This document shows positions 11,701-21,398 of a stretch of 32,492 nucleotides of DNA, piece after piece (positions within the stretch are counted from its first letter, which is position 1; every line of letters starts with the position of its first letter). The notes beneath the pieces were generated by a model. It had not been told where the DNA came from and did no database searches. It saw nothing but the letters and a program-made list of their open reading frames with translations. This DNA is from Elysia marginata. Its lineage: Eukaryota; Mollusca; Gastropoda; Plakobranchidae. The stretch spans positions 566,535 to 599,026 of the forward strand of contig BMAT01001508.1 in assembly GCA_019649035.1 (NCBI GenBank), read 5' to 3'. The translations under genes and the position numbers were made by a program.

Positions 11701-12156
11701 ACATTTGTTTTCTTGCTTAAAACCTGCATAAGAATTTTTTTGAAACCCTTCATACACTTTAATATTTTGTTACCTCTTTCAAAACATTTTACCGTCAGAT
11801 ATTAAACCTAGATTTCAAATAAATAGTATCCGTTTGTCTTTTCAGCCCAGAAGGCAATAGTTTGCTTGCGTTTAGCATGCATATTAGGAAGGATACAGAC
11901 AGTTATGTGCTGCGAACCGAGAGGCTTGCACTGAAATATTGAGAATGGGTGAGAGAGATTGAGAGAGAGAAAATTTTACTCATACAAACCTCAGAATATA
12001 CATGCAAAATCAAGCTTCAAACATTTTTAAAAATGAGAAATTAGACACGTCATGACTTATAACTACAATAAGTCCAGAAGCGTATAGAACACACCCTTTG
12101 CCTGAGATTACCCCTGCAAGCTGTGTACTGGGTCTTACTCTTAGCAGTTTGTTTTC
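8703..12156. other. 3.4 kb AT-rich DNA without a supported gene
   Basis: There are many A and T runs (for example 8912-8928, 8970-8982, 9423-9432). A GC-richer island at about 10140-10330 contains several CTGGC words but no coding frame I trust. Open frames at 10520-10717, 11082-11264 and 11452-11757 carry no recognisable motif. A short GAGA tract lies at 11950-11970. Confidence 0.5.
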
Positions 12157-12240
12157 ACTATAAAAAATAATGAAACCAGTTTCTAAAAATAGAACATCTG
12201 TGGGTCTATTTTTAGAAACTGGTTTCATTATTTTTATAGT
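12157..12240. repeat. near-perfect fold-back (inverted repeat)
   Basis: The left arm 12157-12195 and right arm 12204-12240 are almost exact reverse complements, differing by two one-base indels (six versus five A in one run, and one extra A near the loop). Only eight bases (ATCTGTGG) separate them. Each arm itself contains the short palindrome GAAACCAGTTTC. Transcribed, it would form a stem of about 37 bp. Likely origins are a minimal fold-back/MITE remnant or a template-switch inversion. Confidence 0.93.
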
Positions 12241-12761
12241 TTCTCAATCTGCTTTCCCGATTTTCACGTGCGCGTGTTGAGACACGGTGCGTGTGCTAAA
12301 GGTCTCTATTACTAATAGAGGAGAAGGCGCGTGAAGGCCTTTTTACTTCATGAAAAATTGGAGTGTCATCCATCTTGGAATATATGAAACTAAGAACGCT
12401 AGACGCTAAGCACCGAAATTCCCAACTACTCTTTTATATTACGCGACAGATTTTTACACATATATTTAAACTTTTTTTTAGAACCAAATCTACCACCGTG
12501 CCTCTGACAAATAGAAAAGGTGTGTTTTCACTTTAAGAAGGAATTTAAGAGAAGACGGTAAAATCAGATTATAAATAGATAACTTATTTCATTCTACATA
12601 TTAGGCCTAACTTGCTCAAAAGAACTAGGTTAGATGGCTACGAGAAAAGATCTAAGTCAGACAAAGGGCAAGACTACAATATTTCAATCAAGATAGCTAT
12701 CACACATACTGCATTGATTACATAATTTGTAGTGGAGTACCCTGCAAAAGTTTTGTTTACA
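12241..12761. other. unique AT-rich stretch up to the Helitron end
   Basis: Nothing recognised. It ends at the T that abuts the Helitron CTAG terminus (read on the minus strand). Confidence 0.55.
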
Positions 12762-12790
12762 CTAGCTGAAGAGCCCGTTCTACTAACGGG
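12762..12790 (-). other. Helitron 3' terminal hairpin and CTAG end
   Basis: Read on the minus strand: a 6-bp stem CCCGTT/AACGGG with the five-base loop AGTAG (12790-12774), then eight bases CTCTTCAG, then CTAG (12765-12762). The next host base is T, matching insertion at an A-T dinucleotide. This is the diagnostic termination signal of Helitrons. Confidence 0.88.
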
Positions 12791-14065
12791 GTTGAGACGT
12801 TCACATAATTGGTAGTCACATTCTCATGGGTTTAACTTTTAGACAGTCGCGTAAATGTCATCGGGAATCAAAAAAGTTATCCTCAATATCATACCTAATC
12901 AACAAAAAAAAATGTTTTTCAGCACAATTATAACCCAATCCTTACTCAAGAATTTAATAAATCGCATATATAAAAATGTTGTATTCCACAAAGTTATAAC
13001 CAAATACACACTAATGAATTCTATATATGTCTCATCTGAAAAAAAATTAGCTATTACTTTGCATGCAGTCGCATTAGTAACACAATCCATATGAGTAACA
13101 GCATAATATTATCATACCTTGCTCAAATGCGCAGAACTTCCTTGTAAACAACATTGCTGGCATATACTCCATGATCATCTTTTTCCTCTGTTAAGATTTT
13201 AAGCCTTCTTTTTGAGCCAACACGGCTCATGGCAACATACAGTTGACCATGAGTGAAAAAGTGTTTTTTTAGATAAATTAATGCCTATCTGTTCTAGCGT
13301 TTGCCGCTCATCTTTGTTGGCTGTTATGGCGAAGGCAGGTCGAACGGGGAATTGTTTTCTTTTCATGTGAAAGGAGAAAATATTGTCTGAGAGGATGATG
13401 GGTATTCTGGGAATAAAGATCCGTTTCCAGCATAAGGTCCACAGGCTATTGTCGCATCAATGATATGGTCGTGAAGATTGTCTATAACATATTTTGTTCC
13501 ATTGCAGTGGCCATTTACGGGATCTAAATTCCGCAACAGCATGATGATGCTGTGCTTTTTCAGATGTAATCTGTGTGGTGGCATTTCTGAGGGACAGAGC
13601 AGCGTGTTCAAGAACTCAACAGGGTATTGGTGTTCATTTTCCTCCACGGAATCATGGCTCCTGTACACTTTTTCTTCTCCTGGGAATGCTTACATGATGG
13701 TTTTGTTGATAGCATCGACTTTACTATATGTTGGACAAATGACAGAGCGTGCCACCAGCCAAGCTGACTCTGTGTACTTATCCTCATTGCCTTCAAAAAC
13801 AAAGTCCAGAATTACTTTTTCGTTTGTTACAGTGATGTCATCTGGAAGTTGAATGAAAAAATTCCCCTTATCATTGTGCTGTTCCACTTGACCATCTCCA
13901 ATGCTGAGAAGGTAATCCGCAAACTGAGACAACTCTTCTAGGAGTTTTTCCCATGAAAGATTTGATGTAAGTGTTTACAGAATGCAGCTTTGTCTGAAAA
14001 TCTTTCAAAATCTGTGGGTCCAGTCCTGAATGGAGTAGCCTGTAATCTAGTTGTGCATCTGAGTC

Positions 14066-14072
14066 ATAAAAA
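14066..14072. repeat. target site duplication, left copy (ATAAAAA)
   Basis: The same heptamer is found at 15636-15642, on the other side of the nested element. Joining the flanks with one copy removed restores a continuous Helitron N-domain (QIYFY followed by DSDAQ), which independently supports the boundary. Confidence 0.8.
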
Positions 14073-14703
14073 TAGGCAGTTCAGTGACGTCGCCATCAGC
14101 AGTAAAAAAATCGGGCTGCACAGCCCATAGGGTTTTGTGACCAAAAAATGCAGGTTGCTATTTTGGTAGGGTCGGAAAGAGCACCATTACAGCTTCATTT
14201 CTTTATAAGCTTGCCACTTTTTGTTTATACTTTTGAAGATAATAGCTTCCCCTTTCCTAGGAAGCTTTGGTTGTAAAAATTGAGCTACTAGGTCCAGAGA
14301 TATCTTCAGTTGAAATTAAAGACAAACTGTATCATTAAATATTTTAAAAAGTACATGCTGATCCATTTTGATACTTTCTGAACCTTTTTGTTATTCATTG
14401 AGCTTGCTTTGTGCCAAAGGACAACCTTCAACTCTCGCAAAAACCAAAGTTACAGGCCTAAAACTTTTAGGTCTACTCAGTAACTTCATTGTTTATCAGA
14501 GCCAAAGGCGGCTGACAATGCGCCGCTGACAAAGCTATTCATTTTAAGCAGGGTGGGAAGTGATGTCATAAACTAGGTTTGCTATCGGTTGAACTGATTA
14601 AAATGTTGCTAAATTTAGCTGTGAGCTACCCAGCTGCACGTTTTTAGTAATTTTATTGGTTGCTAGTATTGTTGTAATATAAAAAAAGAATTAGACTTAG
14701 ATC

Positions 14704-14950
14704 CAGATTCTTCTAGACCTAAGCAGATTATAGGCTAGATCTAGATTCTAGAGCCAGGCAAATCATGCTAGATCTAGATTCTAGACCTAGGCAGATTGTG
14801 TTAGATCTAAGCTTAGTTTCTAGCTAAATCTATATCTAGAACTAGGCAGATTGTGTTAGATCTAGTTTCTAGCTAGATCTAGAGCTATGCAGATTGGGTT
14901 AGAGCCTAGATTTAAATAAACCTCTAGATGCAGATTGGGCTAGATCTTAA
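14704..14950 (+). repeat. degenerate minisatellite, CAGATTG/TCTAGATCTAGA units
   Basis: Units each begin with CAGATT (or CAAATC) at 14704, 14724, 14759, 14792, 14847, 14890 and 14931, so period varies from 20 to 55 bp. Most contain CTAGATCTAGA, a palindrome, and end in CCTAGG- or CTAGG-like words. Related TAGATCT words continue to about 15070. Confidence 0.85.
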
Positions 14951-15363
14951 AGTAATAGAGTCCGGATAAGCCTCTGGGTCTGACACTGTCACTAATATCT
15001 ATATTCTCAATCTAGATCTAAAGCTAGATATCTATATTCCTGAACTAGAGTTAGATCTAAGTTCTAGGTCTACCTTTGATTTTCATACATTTAGATTATA
15101 TAATGCATTGTATCTATTATAAGTAGTATTTTTCTCGAAACACATTAAAATATAACCTTCAGGCTTAAATAAAACTCTTAATATAATATGTAAATAGTTT
15201 CTGAGTCAGCTAAAATTTGTTAATGTAAAAACTGAATCAATTGTGCATTAAAAACATCCTGGTAGTAGGTCTTACTCTATGTTTATAAAATAATGTCGAT
15301 CACTTTACTGAATATTTAGTAATAGTTTCTCTAAAAGCAGATAAATTTACAAAAAAATTGGCG

Positions 15364-15547
15364 TTTAAATTTTCGTAATATGTCTATTGGTTGCGGAGTT
15401 ATGGCAATTTCAATTATAATTTCGGGCCAAAGTGCAAAAATTTGATCACAAAATCGAGGGTCAAAATAGTGGTAGTTTTAAGCGTCAAAATGAGACACGA
15501 AAATTGTCATAACTTGGCAACCAATACATGTACCTTCAAAATTTAAA
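15364..15547. repeat. 47-bp-arm inverted repeat inside the nested element
   Basis: Arms 15364-15410 and 15501-15547 pair as reverse complements around a 90-base loop. The outer 10 bp (TTTAAATTTT) match perfectly, the next 12 poorly, and the inner 25 bp (starting ATTGGTTGC) match at 22 positions. Equal 12-base spacing on both sides argues against chance. It may be a subterminal repeat of the element or a relic of another palindromic insertion. Confidence 0.75.
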
Positions 15548-15635
15548 CTGTTTTGTAATCTGCATGGAGAGAGCTTTTATTTGATTGCAATATGAACTCA
15601 ATTGGAAATGTTTGAAATTTTCATTAAATTGCCTA

Positions 15636-15642
15636 ATAAAAA
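15636..15642. repeat. target site duplication, right copy (ATAAAAA)
   Basis: Pairs with 14066-14072; see that entry for the reading-frame argument. Confidence 0.8.
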
Positions 15643-16160
15643 TAGATTTGACTAAACGTTCGCACTGCTCCGCATTCCGGTAAAAGGCTGCCTATTCGAT
15701 TGTAAAGTTTCCCCTGGATGGTGAAGGTAGGGTTAAGGCCAGTTTGAAAATGTTCATGACACCCTGTTGATGCAAGAGCAAGTACATTGTTGCAGTTTCT
15801 AATTTTTGTTAGAAATGGATGGCCATCATAATATTTCATGAGCTGTGGAGGGGGAGGGGGAGTGATTTCGATTCTAACCTTGCCATCCTGACAACAAAAT
15901 GTTTGCTTTTCTAAGTGCATTACAATGTTGACACACAATATCTAGATCTCCACATGAAAATGTAGAGCGTCTTTTGTCCAAGTCAATTTCATGGAAGCCA
16001 TTTGCATTTAGTGCAAGACCAATTGTTGGTCCTTTTTGCTAGGTCTTGATCCCCCCTCTAGATCTAGTGCTATTTTCTTCAGCAGCCCTAAGTTGATTTC
16101 TTCTCTTTTCTGCTTGTTTAGTCCTATCGCTAAGAGCCTGGCGTTTTTAGGAGGCATGTC

Positions 16161-18040
16161 TTTCTAAAAAATCTTTCTAGATCTAGGTCTAGACCTAAGA
16201 TCTGAATATAGGTTCTGGTTCTAGTTATGTAAAAATGTCATTACATAATAAAGTCATAATAGGCTAGCAAACAAAAAAAATGTTCACTTCGAATGAAATT
16301 TTTTAAAAGCAATGGTATTCTGAACACATTCTTTCGGTTCAGCTAGGGCCTAGATCTAGGTGGACTTATTGCGTTAGGCCTAGTGAGAATTTTAGATCAC
16401 GGTAAACTCTCTCTCTTTATCTATCTCTGTTACAATTTGCGTGCCCACTTTTTTGTTTCATCGGACAAAATTTTCCTTAGCACCAGAGCAGCGTATGACG
16501 TCTTAAACGCACTCTCAATGGATTGCTTTCATTTTCGTCCGTCAAGCAAAATGGTCGGTTTATGAGGATTCCGATCATTACTGTTGCAGAATTATTATAA
16601 AAATTTATATCTATTTTACAGTTTTTAAAAGATTTTAAAATATGTCCACGTAAAACTTTATTGAATTTGTTGCAAAATGGTTATTTTTTTTAATTTATGA
16701 GGCAAGGAGAAAATTTTCTATAATGATGGATTTTTTGCCCTTAGCTTATTGTAATATGATTTAATCCAAAATGGTCAATTCTGGCGAGCCTCGTTTACCT
16801 CCGGCTCCTTCCCTCTTCTGTGCGTATGACTTTACTGTCTAATATTTCATGGCTTTAAATGTTAACTATCGCATTAGGGATTGATCATATGCTTTCTTTA
16901 TTGTATTGCATGCAGCAACCAAACAAGATGACAGAGACGTTTTGAGAAAGAGTAAATGAAAACCTTAAATCTTTCTGTAATGCATACCTAATACCTGGCC
17001 ATTAAATATTATTTTAGCAGATAGCTGAGTCGTTAACCGTAAAATCCGTACAAGTTTTAATTATGTAATGCACTTTAGTGGTTTATTGTTATGTGATCTC
17101 TTAGACTGTTACATATCCTTCTCTTTGACGGGTAGGTCGCTTTGACATATCAGTTTTATTCAGGTGTTCAACTTTTCAGCAGAGTACAACTAACTTTGAA
17201 AGAGGCTATCGATAGAAAATATTAACCAAAGAACTTAGTTAAATAGAGCTGCAGAGAAGCAAGGAACTGCAGAGAAACAGAAAATTTCATACAAAGCGGC
17301 CAAAACGAAAGGAAATCAAATAAATGAAGAAAGACTCTAACCATAAACAATGACTGTCTTGATCACAGAATTGGGCTAGTGTTTTCTGTAGACTAAGTAA
17401 AAGTACATTTTTCATAATAAGTTTTAAACGCTTCGTTCTTTTAAGTTGCCTTTTGAACTTGAACTCTGCTTTTTTCTTTGATTTTACTTTATCTTTTTAT
17501 ACCAAATATAACTCGTTAATCCATCTGCTTGTAAAATAAATCGATACATCTTATTATAATGGAAGGAGAGGTGAACTTTCAGACAGAAAAGGATTTTTTT
17601 TGTAGGGGGCTTAAAATTTGGGAAAATTAGCCTATCCATTTCAAATCAAATTAAAGTGATGTAAGAGGGCATTTAAAATGGTCAATGATCTCTGCAAATA
17701 ATTATGCTTTTTTAATTCATGTGAAAATCGTAGTGCCTATCCAAGTGTTTTCTCCATTTTAAATATATTTTCGGTTTCACTTGAACGCCGAAATGCTTTC
17801 ATGACATGACGGGTTCGCTGGTGCTGATTAAATTTTTATATACGATGAAAGATTACAGTGCGAATCGCAAATTCGAACAATGGTAGATTTTTCATGCTTT
17901 GCGCGACACGCTAACATAAAATTTTCCGTTTATGCAGTTGGTAAAACAGACATTTTAATTTAATGAAAATGTACAACAATGCTCGTGTTCTAGATTTCGA
18001 ATGAAGGCTCTTGGCTTGCTGACAATGATAAACTTAAATG
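16161..18040. other. AT-rich stretch beyond the Helitron gene start
   Basis: It probably includes the Helitron 5' leader, but I could not find a TC terminus. TAGATCTAG-type palindromic words recur at 16176-16204 and 16343-16384. A GC-richer segment at 16440-16560 has an open frame without recognisable features. The rest is unremarkable. Confidence 0.5.
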
Positions 18041-18083
18041 TAGGTCTAGACCTAGGTTTTTTTCTATCTAGATCTAGGTGTAG
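18041..18083. repeat. isolated copy of the TCTAGATCTAG repeat family
   Basis: GGTCTAGACCTAGG is followed by CTATCTAGATCTAGG, matching words of the minisatellite at 14704-14950 and of 16176-16204. Confidence 0.7.
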
Positions 18084-19576
18084 GATTAGTAGGGTCATCT
18101 GTGCTTGAAAATCCTGCTCAATCTGTCAAAATTTATTCATCAACATGCCCAATCCCTGGAGTAACCAACAATGATGTCTACAAAGAGATCCTGCGACAAT
18201 AATTACAAGTAGAACTATTAGCCGTGTGAACTACTTGGCACTTACAGCGACAGTATAAACATTTTAGATTAACATATGTTTAAATTATTTTATAGTAGCT
18301 ATAAATTGTGTTATGAGCTTGCATATTAAGTATTTTAATGGGTGCAAAGGGATAGCTAATTTATTTTTTTCAGGTGATACAAATACGATTTACAAAATAC
18401 ATATGCGGAATGGGTTATAATTTTGCGGATAACAAAGTTTTTCTACATGATACTAATGCGACTATTAATTGCACGGTCCAGTGATCCGTTCGTGGAACAG
18501 GCTCTTCAGTTAGTTAAAATAAAGGTAGAAATTACTTCGAAGTCATGGCAGGACGTACAAACTATATACATTCAGTTAGGTTTTACTTGTAAAAGCGCCA
18601 TTTACAATCTAGTACAAATTATTCTAGACGCGAATAACCTTTAAGATCAATAATATTGAGAAAGTAAAGTTTGATGGGTTTTTACATCAAAAAGCATTAT
18701 TTAAAAATGAAAATAAACTTTAAAAAGGTTTATATATTTACCATCAAAATATGATAACGTGGAACAAAATATTAAAAAAGCTAAAGCGTTTTTTTAAAGA
18801 AATATCAACATAAACAAGTGTGAAATATTTTATGTAAGAACAACGATAGGTACAATTTATTCACGTATTTCTTTAAGGGTCAACATTGCTTTAGAGCTTT
18901 TCAATATTTGTCATTCAAAAATTTGACTAGGAGTATCAGATAGCAAAAGGTAAGCAGGCCAGAAATTAATTAATGCGATATTGTCACGGGATTATCAAAC
19001 AGTTGGGGTTTGTTTTTATTTTTTTTTTTTTTTTGAAAAGAAAAAAAACAGGACAATGTTTAAAAAAAACAACTCTGGTATATGAGTTATAGTTTTTATA
19101 TCATTTGTTTAATCGCTCGCAAAGGAATTTTTCCAAAGACAATACATCCTATGCAGCAAGTCGTTCTGCAGCGAGATAAAATTAGGTCGAGAGCTCACGA
19201 AATCAGCTCAGCCCGTACAATCTTTTCAGAGTTATGAAGCGCACAGCCTGGCGGGGTAGCAGGTGTGTGTCCTCACAACAGAATACACAATTACATGTCT
19301 CGACGCGTGAACTTTTCATGATCTTTGCGCACCTGAGCAAAATACTGTAGAGATGTTTTCCGTCTCATTTATAAGTAATGGGGGAAACAGTTTGCGATGT
19401 CTTTTCGGTAAAAAAAAAATATCAAACAAAGTGGGTTGCTTAATGATGTGTGTATAAGATAAGAGATCAATGCTAAAGAGGATTCGTGTAAATTGATGTG
19501 TTTCGCTGCGTTTTTCTTATCATCTTAGGGGATAAAAAAGCAAATAAAATGGGAGAAAGCGCGCATGCAAGCGCGC
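18084..19576. other. AT-rich stretch, no supported gene
   Basis: A 73-codon frame at 18423-18644 (+) has no known motif. A poly(T) run followed closely by A-rich sequence (19017-19052) could fold on itself. GC is higher at 19150-19340, without a coding frame I trust. Confidence 0.5.
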
Positions 19577-19801
19577 GAGAGAGACAGAGACAGAGAGAAA
19601 GACAGGGAGAGAGACAGAGACAGACAGACAGATAGACAGACAGACAGACAGGCAGAGACAGACAGACAGACAGGCAGACAGACAGAGACAGACAGACAGT
19701 CAGACAGACAGACAAACAGACGGACAGACAGAGACAAACAGACAGAGACAGACAGAGAGACAGACAGACAGAGAGATACAGAGACAGAGGGAGTGAGAGA
19801 C
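19577..19801. repeat. (CAGA)n/(GA)n compound microsatellite, 225 bp
   Basis: GACAGA and GACA units on the plus strand, with several point variants (GGCA, GTCA, AACA, CGGA). Purine-rich but not pure because of the C in each unit. Any Arg/Asp/Gln-rich or Cys/Leu/Ser-rich frame across it is an artefact. Confidence 0.97.
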
Positions 19802-20440
19802 ACCGTCAAATAGTCCTATAGATAGATGGGCAGGCAGAGAGACAAACGTTAAGTTTGAATTTTTTTTAATCAAATTAACAGAGAATTTGTTTCAAGAGAC
19901 CAAAGCAGGCTGAAAAAAATCCAACAAAACACTCAAAAGTGTTTCAAAGGAGCTAAAATCACAGTTTGGATACCTTTTTCTATTTATTGTTTTACTTCAT
20001 TTTATCCACATTCTAACTGAGAAAAAACGAGGCCATTGTTTGGCGTATCAAATAAAACGTCAAAATCTATGGCAGTTATAAAATTTATAACTAGTCTATG
20101 CGTCAAACAGGAATTTGGCTAAGAAATTGAGTTTTACAGTCCAAGGGTCTGGTGTAGACATTTGCAAGACTTATTTTTTTTTAACATGCGTCTGATGAGG
20201 CAGACTAAACAAAAATGTCATTTGATTCACTTATCTTGTCAGACACTTGCGTTGATGTGAACTAGATAAAATAAATATTAAATAACTGTCTCGGTATTTA
20301 GAGGCTAGGGAAAAACAGGGTGAAAATTATCCATAGGTTAAGGTCAAATTTGCAGCAACACATGCTCTGCTTGAAGAGACCTTCTCTATGATTTTATTCT
20401 TGCTTGTCATATTCACTTGACTTTTTGTTTTAATATTTTG
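19802..20440. other. AT-rich stretch, nothing recognised
   Basis: The only structure seen is a 19-bp near-palindrome at 20074-20092 (AGTTATAAA, A, TTTATAACT). Confidence 0.5.
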
Positions 20441-20483
20441 NNNNNNNNNNNNNNNNNNNNNNNNNNNNNNNNNNNNNNNNNNN
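20441..20483. other. assembly gap (43 N)
   Basis: A run of 43 undetermined bases. The short odd length suggests a scaffolded or gap-estimated join, so distances across it are uncertain. Confidence 0.99.
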
Positions 20484-20558
20484 ATACAGATTCTAAACTC
20501 TGATTTTACTCAAGCATTATACTTTCTGTATTGTATTTTTCAATGTCTCGTGTTCCCC

Positions 20559-20628
20559 CTCTACCTAACTACTTACCTACCAACTTTTTTCTCCGTACCT
20601 CTCTACCTACCTAGTTACCTATATACCT
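20559..20628. repeat. (CTAC)n-like tetranucleotide repeat
   Basis: Imperfect CTAC/TACCTA units in two clusters separated by a short T-rich spacer. Confidence 0.8.
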
Positions 20629-21128
20629 TTCTATGAGATTTCTTTCACCATTTGTCCCACTCTCATATTTTCTGATGCAATTTATTTGTTGTGGTTTTTG
20701 TCATAAGTCTTTGTTTACAATGTAGGAATATTTCGTAAAAATATTCGGATTAAAAACTTGTTTTTGTGTTAACTTTGCTTGAAACGTTTGCTCTAAATTA
20801 AATGTCAGCGAAGTAATTTGTTCTTTTAAAAACCCGTATTCTGTTCATAAGAAAATAGCTTTATCTTTGTAACCAACAGATTACATATGAGAAAATCTAT
20901 GACTTTTCATTTTTAAAATAAACAGTAACTTATCACTGTTATGCCTTCTTTATCAACTTCCTTGACGAGGTAAATGAATTTCGTTGTCATGAACTCAATT
21001 TCCCTCTCCACTCCCCCTCTCTCTCCTCCCCCCCCCTCCTTTGCAAGAGATTGAAGGACCTGCTTTTAGCAGAGTACATGTTTTGACACCCCTCTATATG
21101 AGTTGGAGGTCGTATTTTCCCATTACAA
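20629..21128. other. AT-rich stretch with a short polypyrimidine tract
   Basis: Contains a C/T-only run at about 21000-21040 with a long C block and a small hairpin GAATATTT/AAATATTC near 20727-20747. No gene seen. Confidence 0.55.
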
Positions 21129-21222
21129 TGTAAGGGAGTCGCTTAGAGAGGCTAGTCAAGGACCTTTGCCATGAAACTCCTTTTAGAAGGAGCTAATTTC
21201 ATACCTTTACAATATTTCAATC
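21129..21222 (+). repeat. direct repeat, copy 1 (empty site)
   Basis: About 65 bp (TAAGGGAGTCGCTTAGAGAG...AGAAGGAGC) runs directly into about 31 bp (GCTAATTTCATACC...TTTCAATCA). The same two blocks occur at 21399-21463 and 21603-21633, where they are separated by about 140 bp. Between the copies are some 175 bp of unrelated sequence. Confidence 0.9.
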
Positions 21223-21398
21223 ATTTGATTGCGCAGTGGCTGCCTCCATTATTTATTCTGATCTCTAGATCTATAATTCTTGTGAGGCATACCTTAAATG
21301 TTATCGTTTGTTCTCTGTGTTTGTTGTTTATGGCTAAGTGTTGGTGTGCTTCCGGATTTAAATGATTGCCTTTGGTGCGATTTGGATCTTCCCGTTCA

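Larger units (their letters stand above)
14073..15635. mobile_element. 1.56-kb TIR element nested in the Helitron gene
   Basis: The element begins TAGGCAGTTCAGTGA and ends with the reverse complement of TAGGCAATTTAATGA. That gives 15-bp terminal inverted repeats matching at 12 of 15 positions, with all three differences transitions. It is flanked by ATAAAAA on both sides; because the ends are ambiguous the duplication could be counted as 7 to 10 bp. I see no transposase frame inside, so it looks like a non-autonomous DNA transposon. It contains a TCTAGATCTAG-rich minisatellite (14704-14950) and a long inverted repeat (15364-15547). The superfamily is not settled: a hAT-like or other 8-9 bp duplicating type is possible. 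Confidence 0.75.
13123..16157 (-). pseudogene. Helitron RepHel gene, N- and C-terminal parts only
   Basis: In gene order on the minus strand: the start MPPK at 16157, then, after a one-base loss, KRQALSDRTKQAEKRR, and a zinc-finger-like block IVCQHCNAL. After a further frame change come FCCQDGKVRIEITPPPPP, IRNCNNVLALAS and the Helitron N-domain motif IGSLLPECGAVRTFSQIYFY, ending at 15635 where another element is inserted. Past it, from 14072, the same domain resumes as DSDAQLDYRLLHSGLDPQIL and NTYIKSF. At about 13950 it jumps straight to the helicase C-terminus: LSQFADYLLSIGDG, LVARSVICPTYSKVDAIN, a stop (13692-13690), AFPGEEKVYRSHDS, EFLNTL, MLLRNLDPVNGHCNGT. After frameshifts near 13414 and 13260 come KRKQFPVRPAFAITANKDERQT and HGQLYVAMSRVGS, with the final TGA at 13123. 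The HUH Rep domain, Walker A and Walker B are all absent. The usual NKxQGQT motif reads NKDERQT. Confidence 0.9.
12762..16160 (-). mobile_element. Helitron, internally deleted and interrupted
   Basis: Helitrons are rolling-circle DNA transposons that encode a RepHel protein, end 5'-TC...CTRR-3' with a hairpin just before the 3' end, and insert between A and T without target duplication. On the minus strand this element has a textbook 3' end at 12762-12790 and a gene remnant from 16157 to 13123 in the same orientation, with a 3' untranslated part of about 360 bp between gene and terminus. The 5' TC end could not be placed; it lies at or beyond about 16160, so the right boundary given is only the gene start. 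The Rep nuclease and most of the helicase are missing, so the copy cannot move by itself. It is interrupted by a second element at 14073-15635. Confidence 0.88.

Noticed and set aside
12855..13094. 79-codon frame (+) and 63-codon frame (-)
   Set aside because: AT-rich sequence in the 3' untranslated part of the Helitron; no motif on either strand.
13478..13852. 124-codon plus-strand frame
   Set aside because: It is antisense to the clearly recognisable Helitron helicase C-terminal segment, so it is a shadow.
14704..14950. CRISPR array
   Set aside because: Units vary from 20 to 55 bp without constant repeats and unique spacers, and the context is an animal transposon.
16161..19500. Helitron 5' TC terminus
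   Set aside because: I searched for a minus-strand TC end preceded by A with a typical AT-rich start, but no candidate was distinctive enough to call.
19473..19813. Cys/Leu/Ser-rich and Arg/Asp/Gln-rich open frames on both strands
   Set aside because: Produced by the CAGA/GA repeat, as the open frames exist on both strands and in several phases.
20074..20092. 9-bp-arm palindrome AGTTATAAA/TTTATAACT
   Set aside because: Short AT-rich palindromes are expected often at this base composition.
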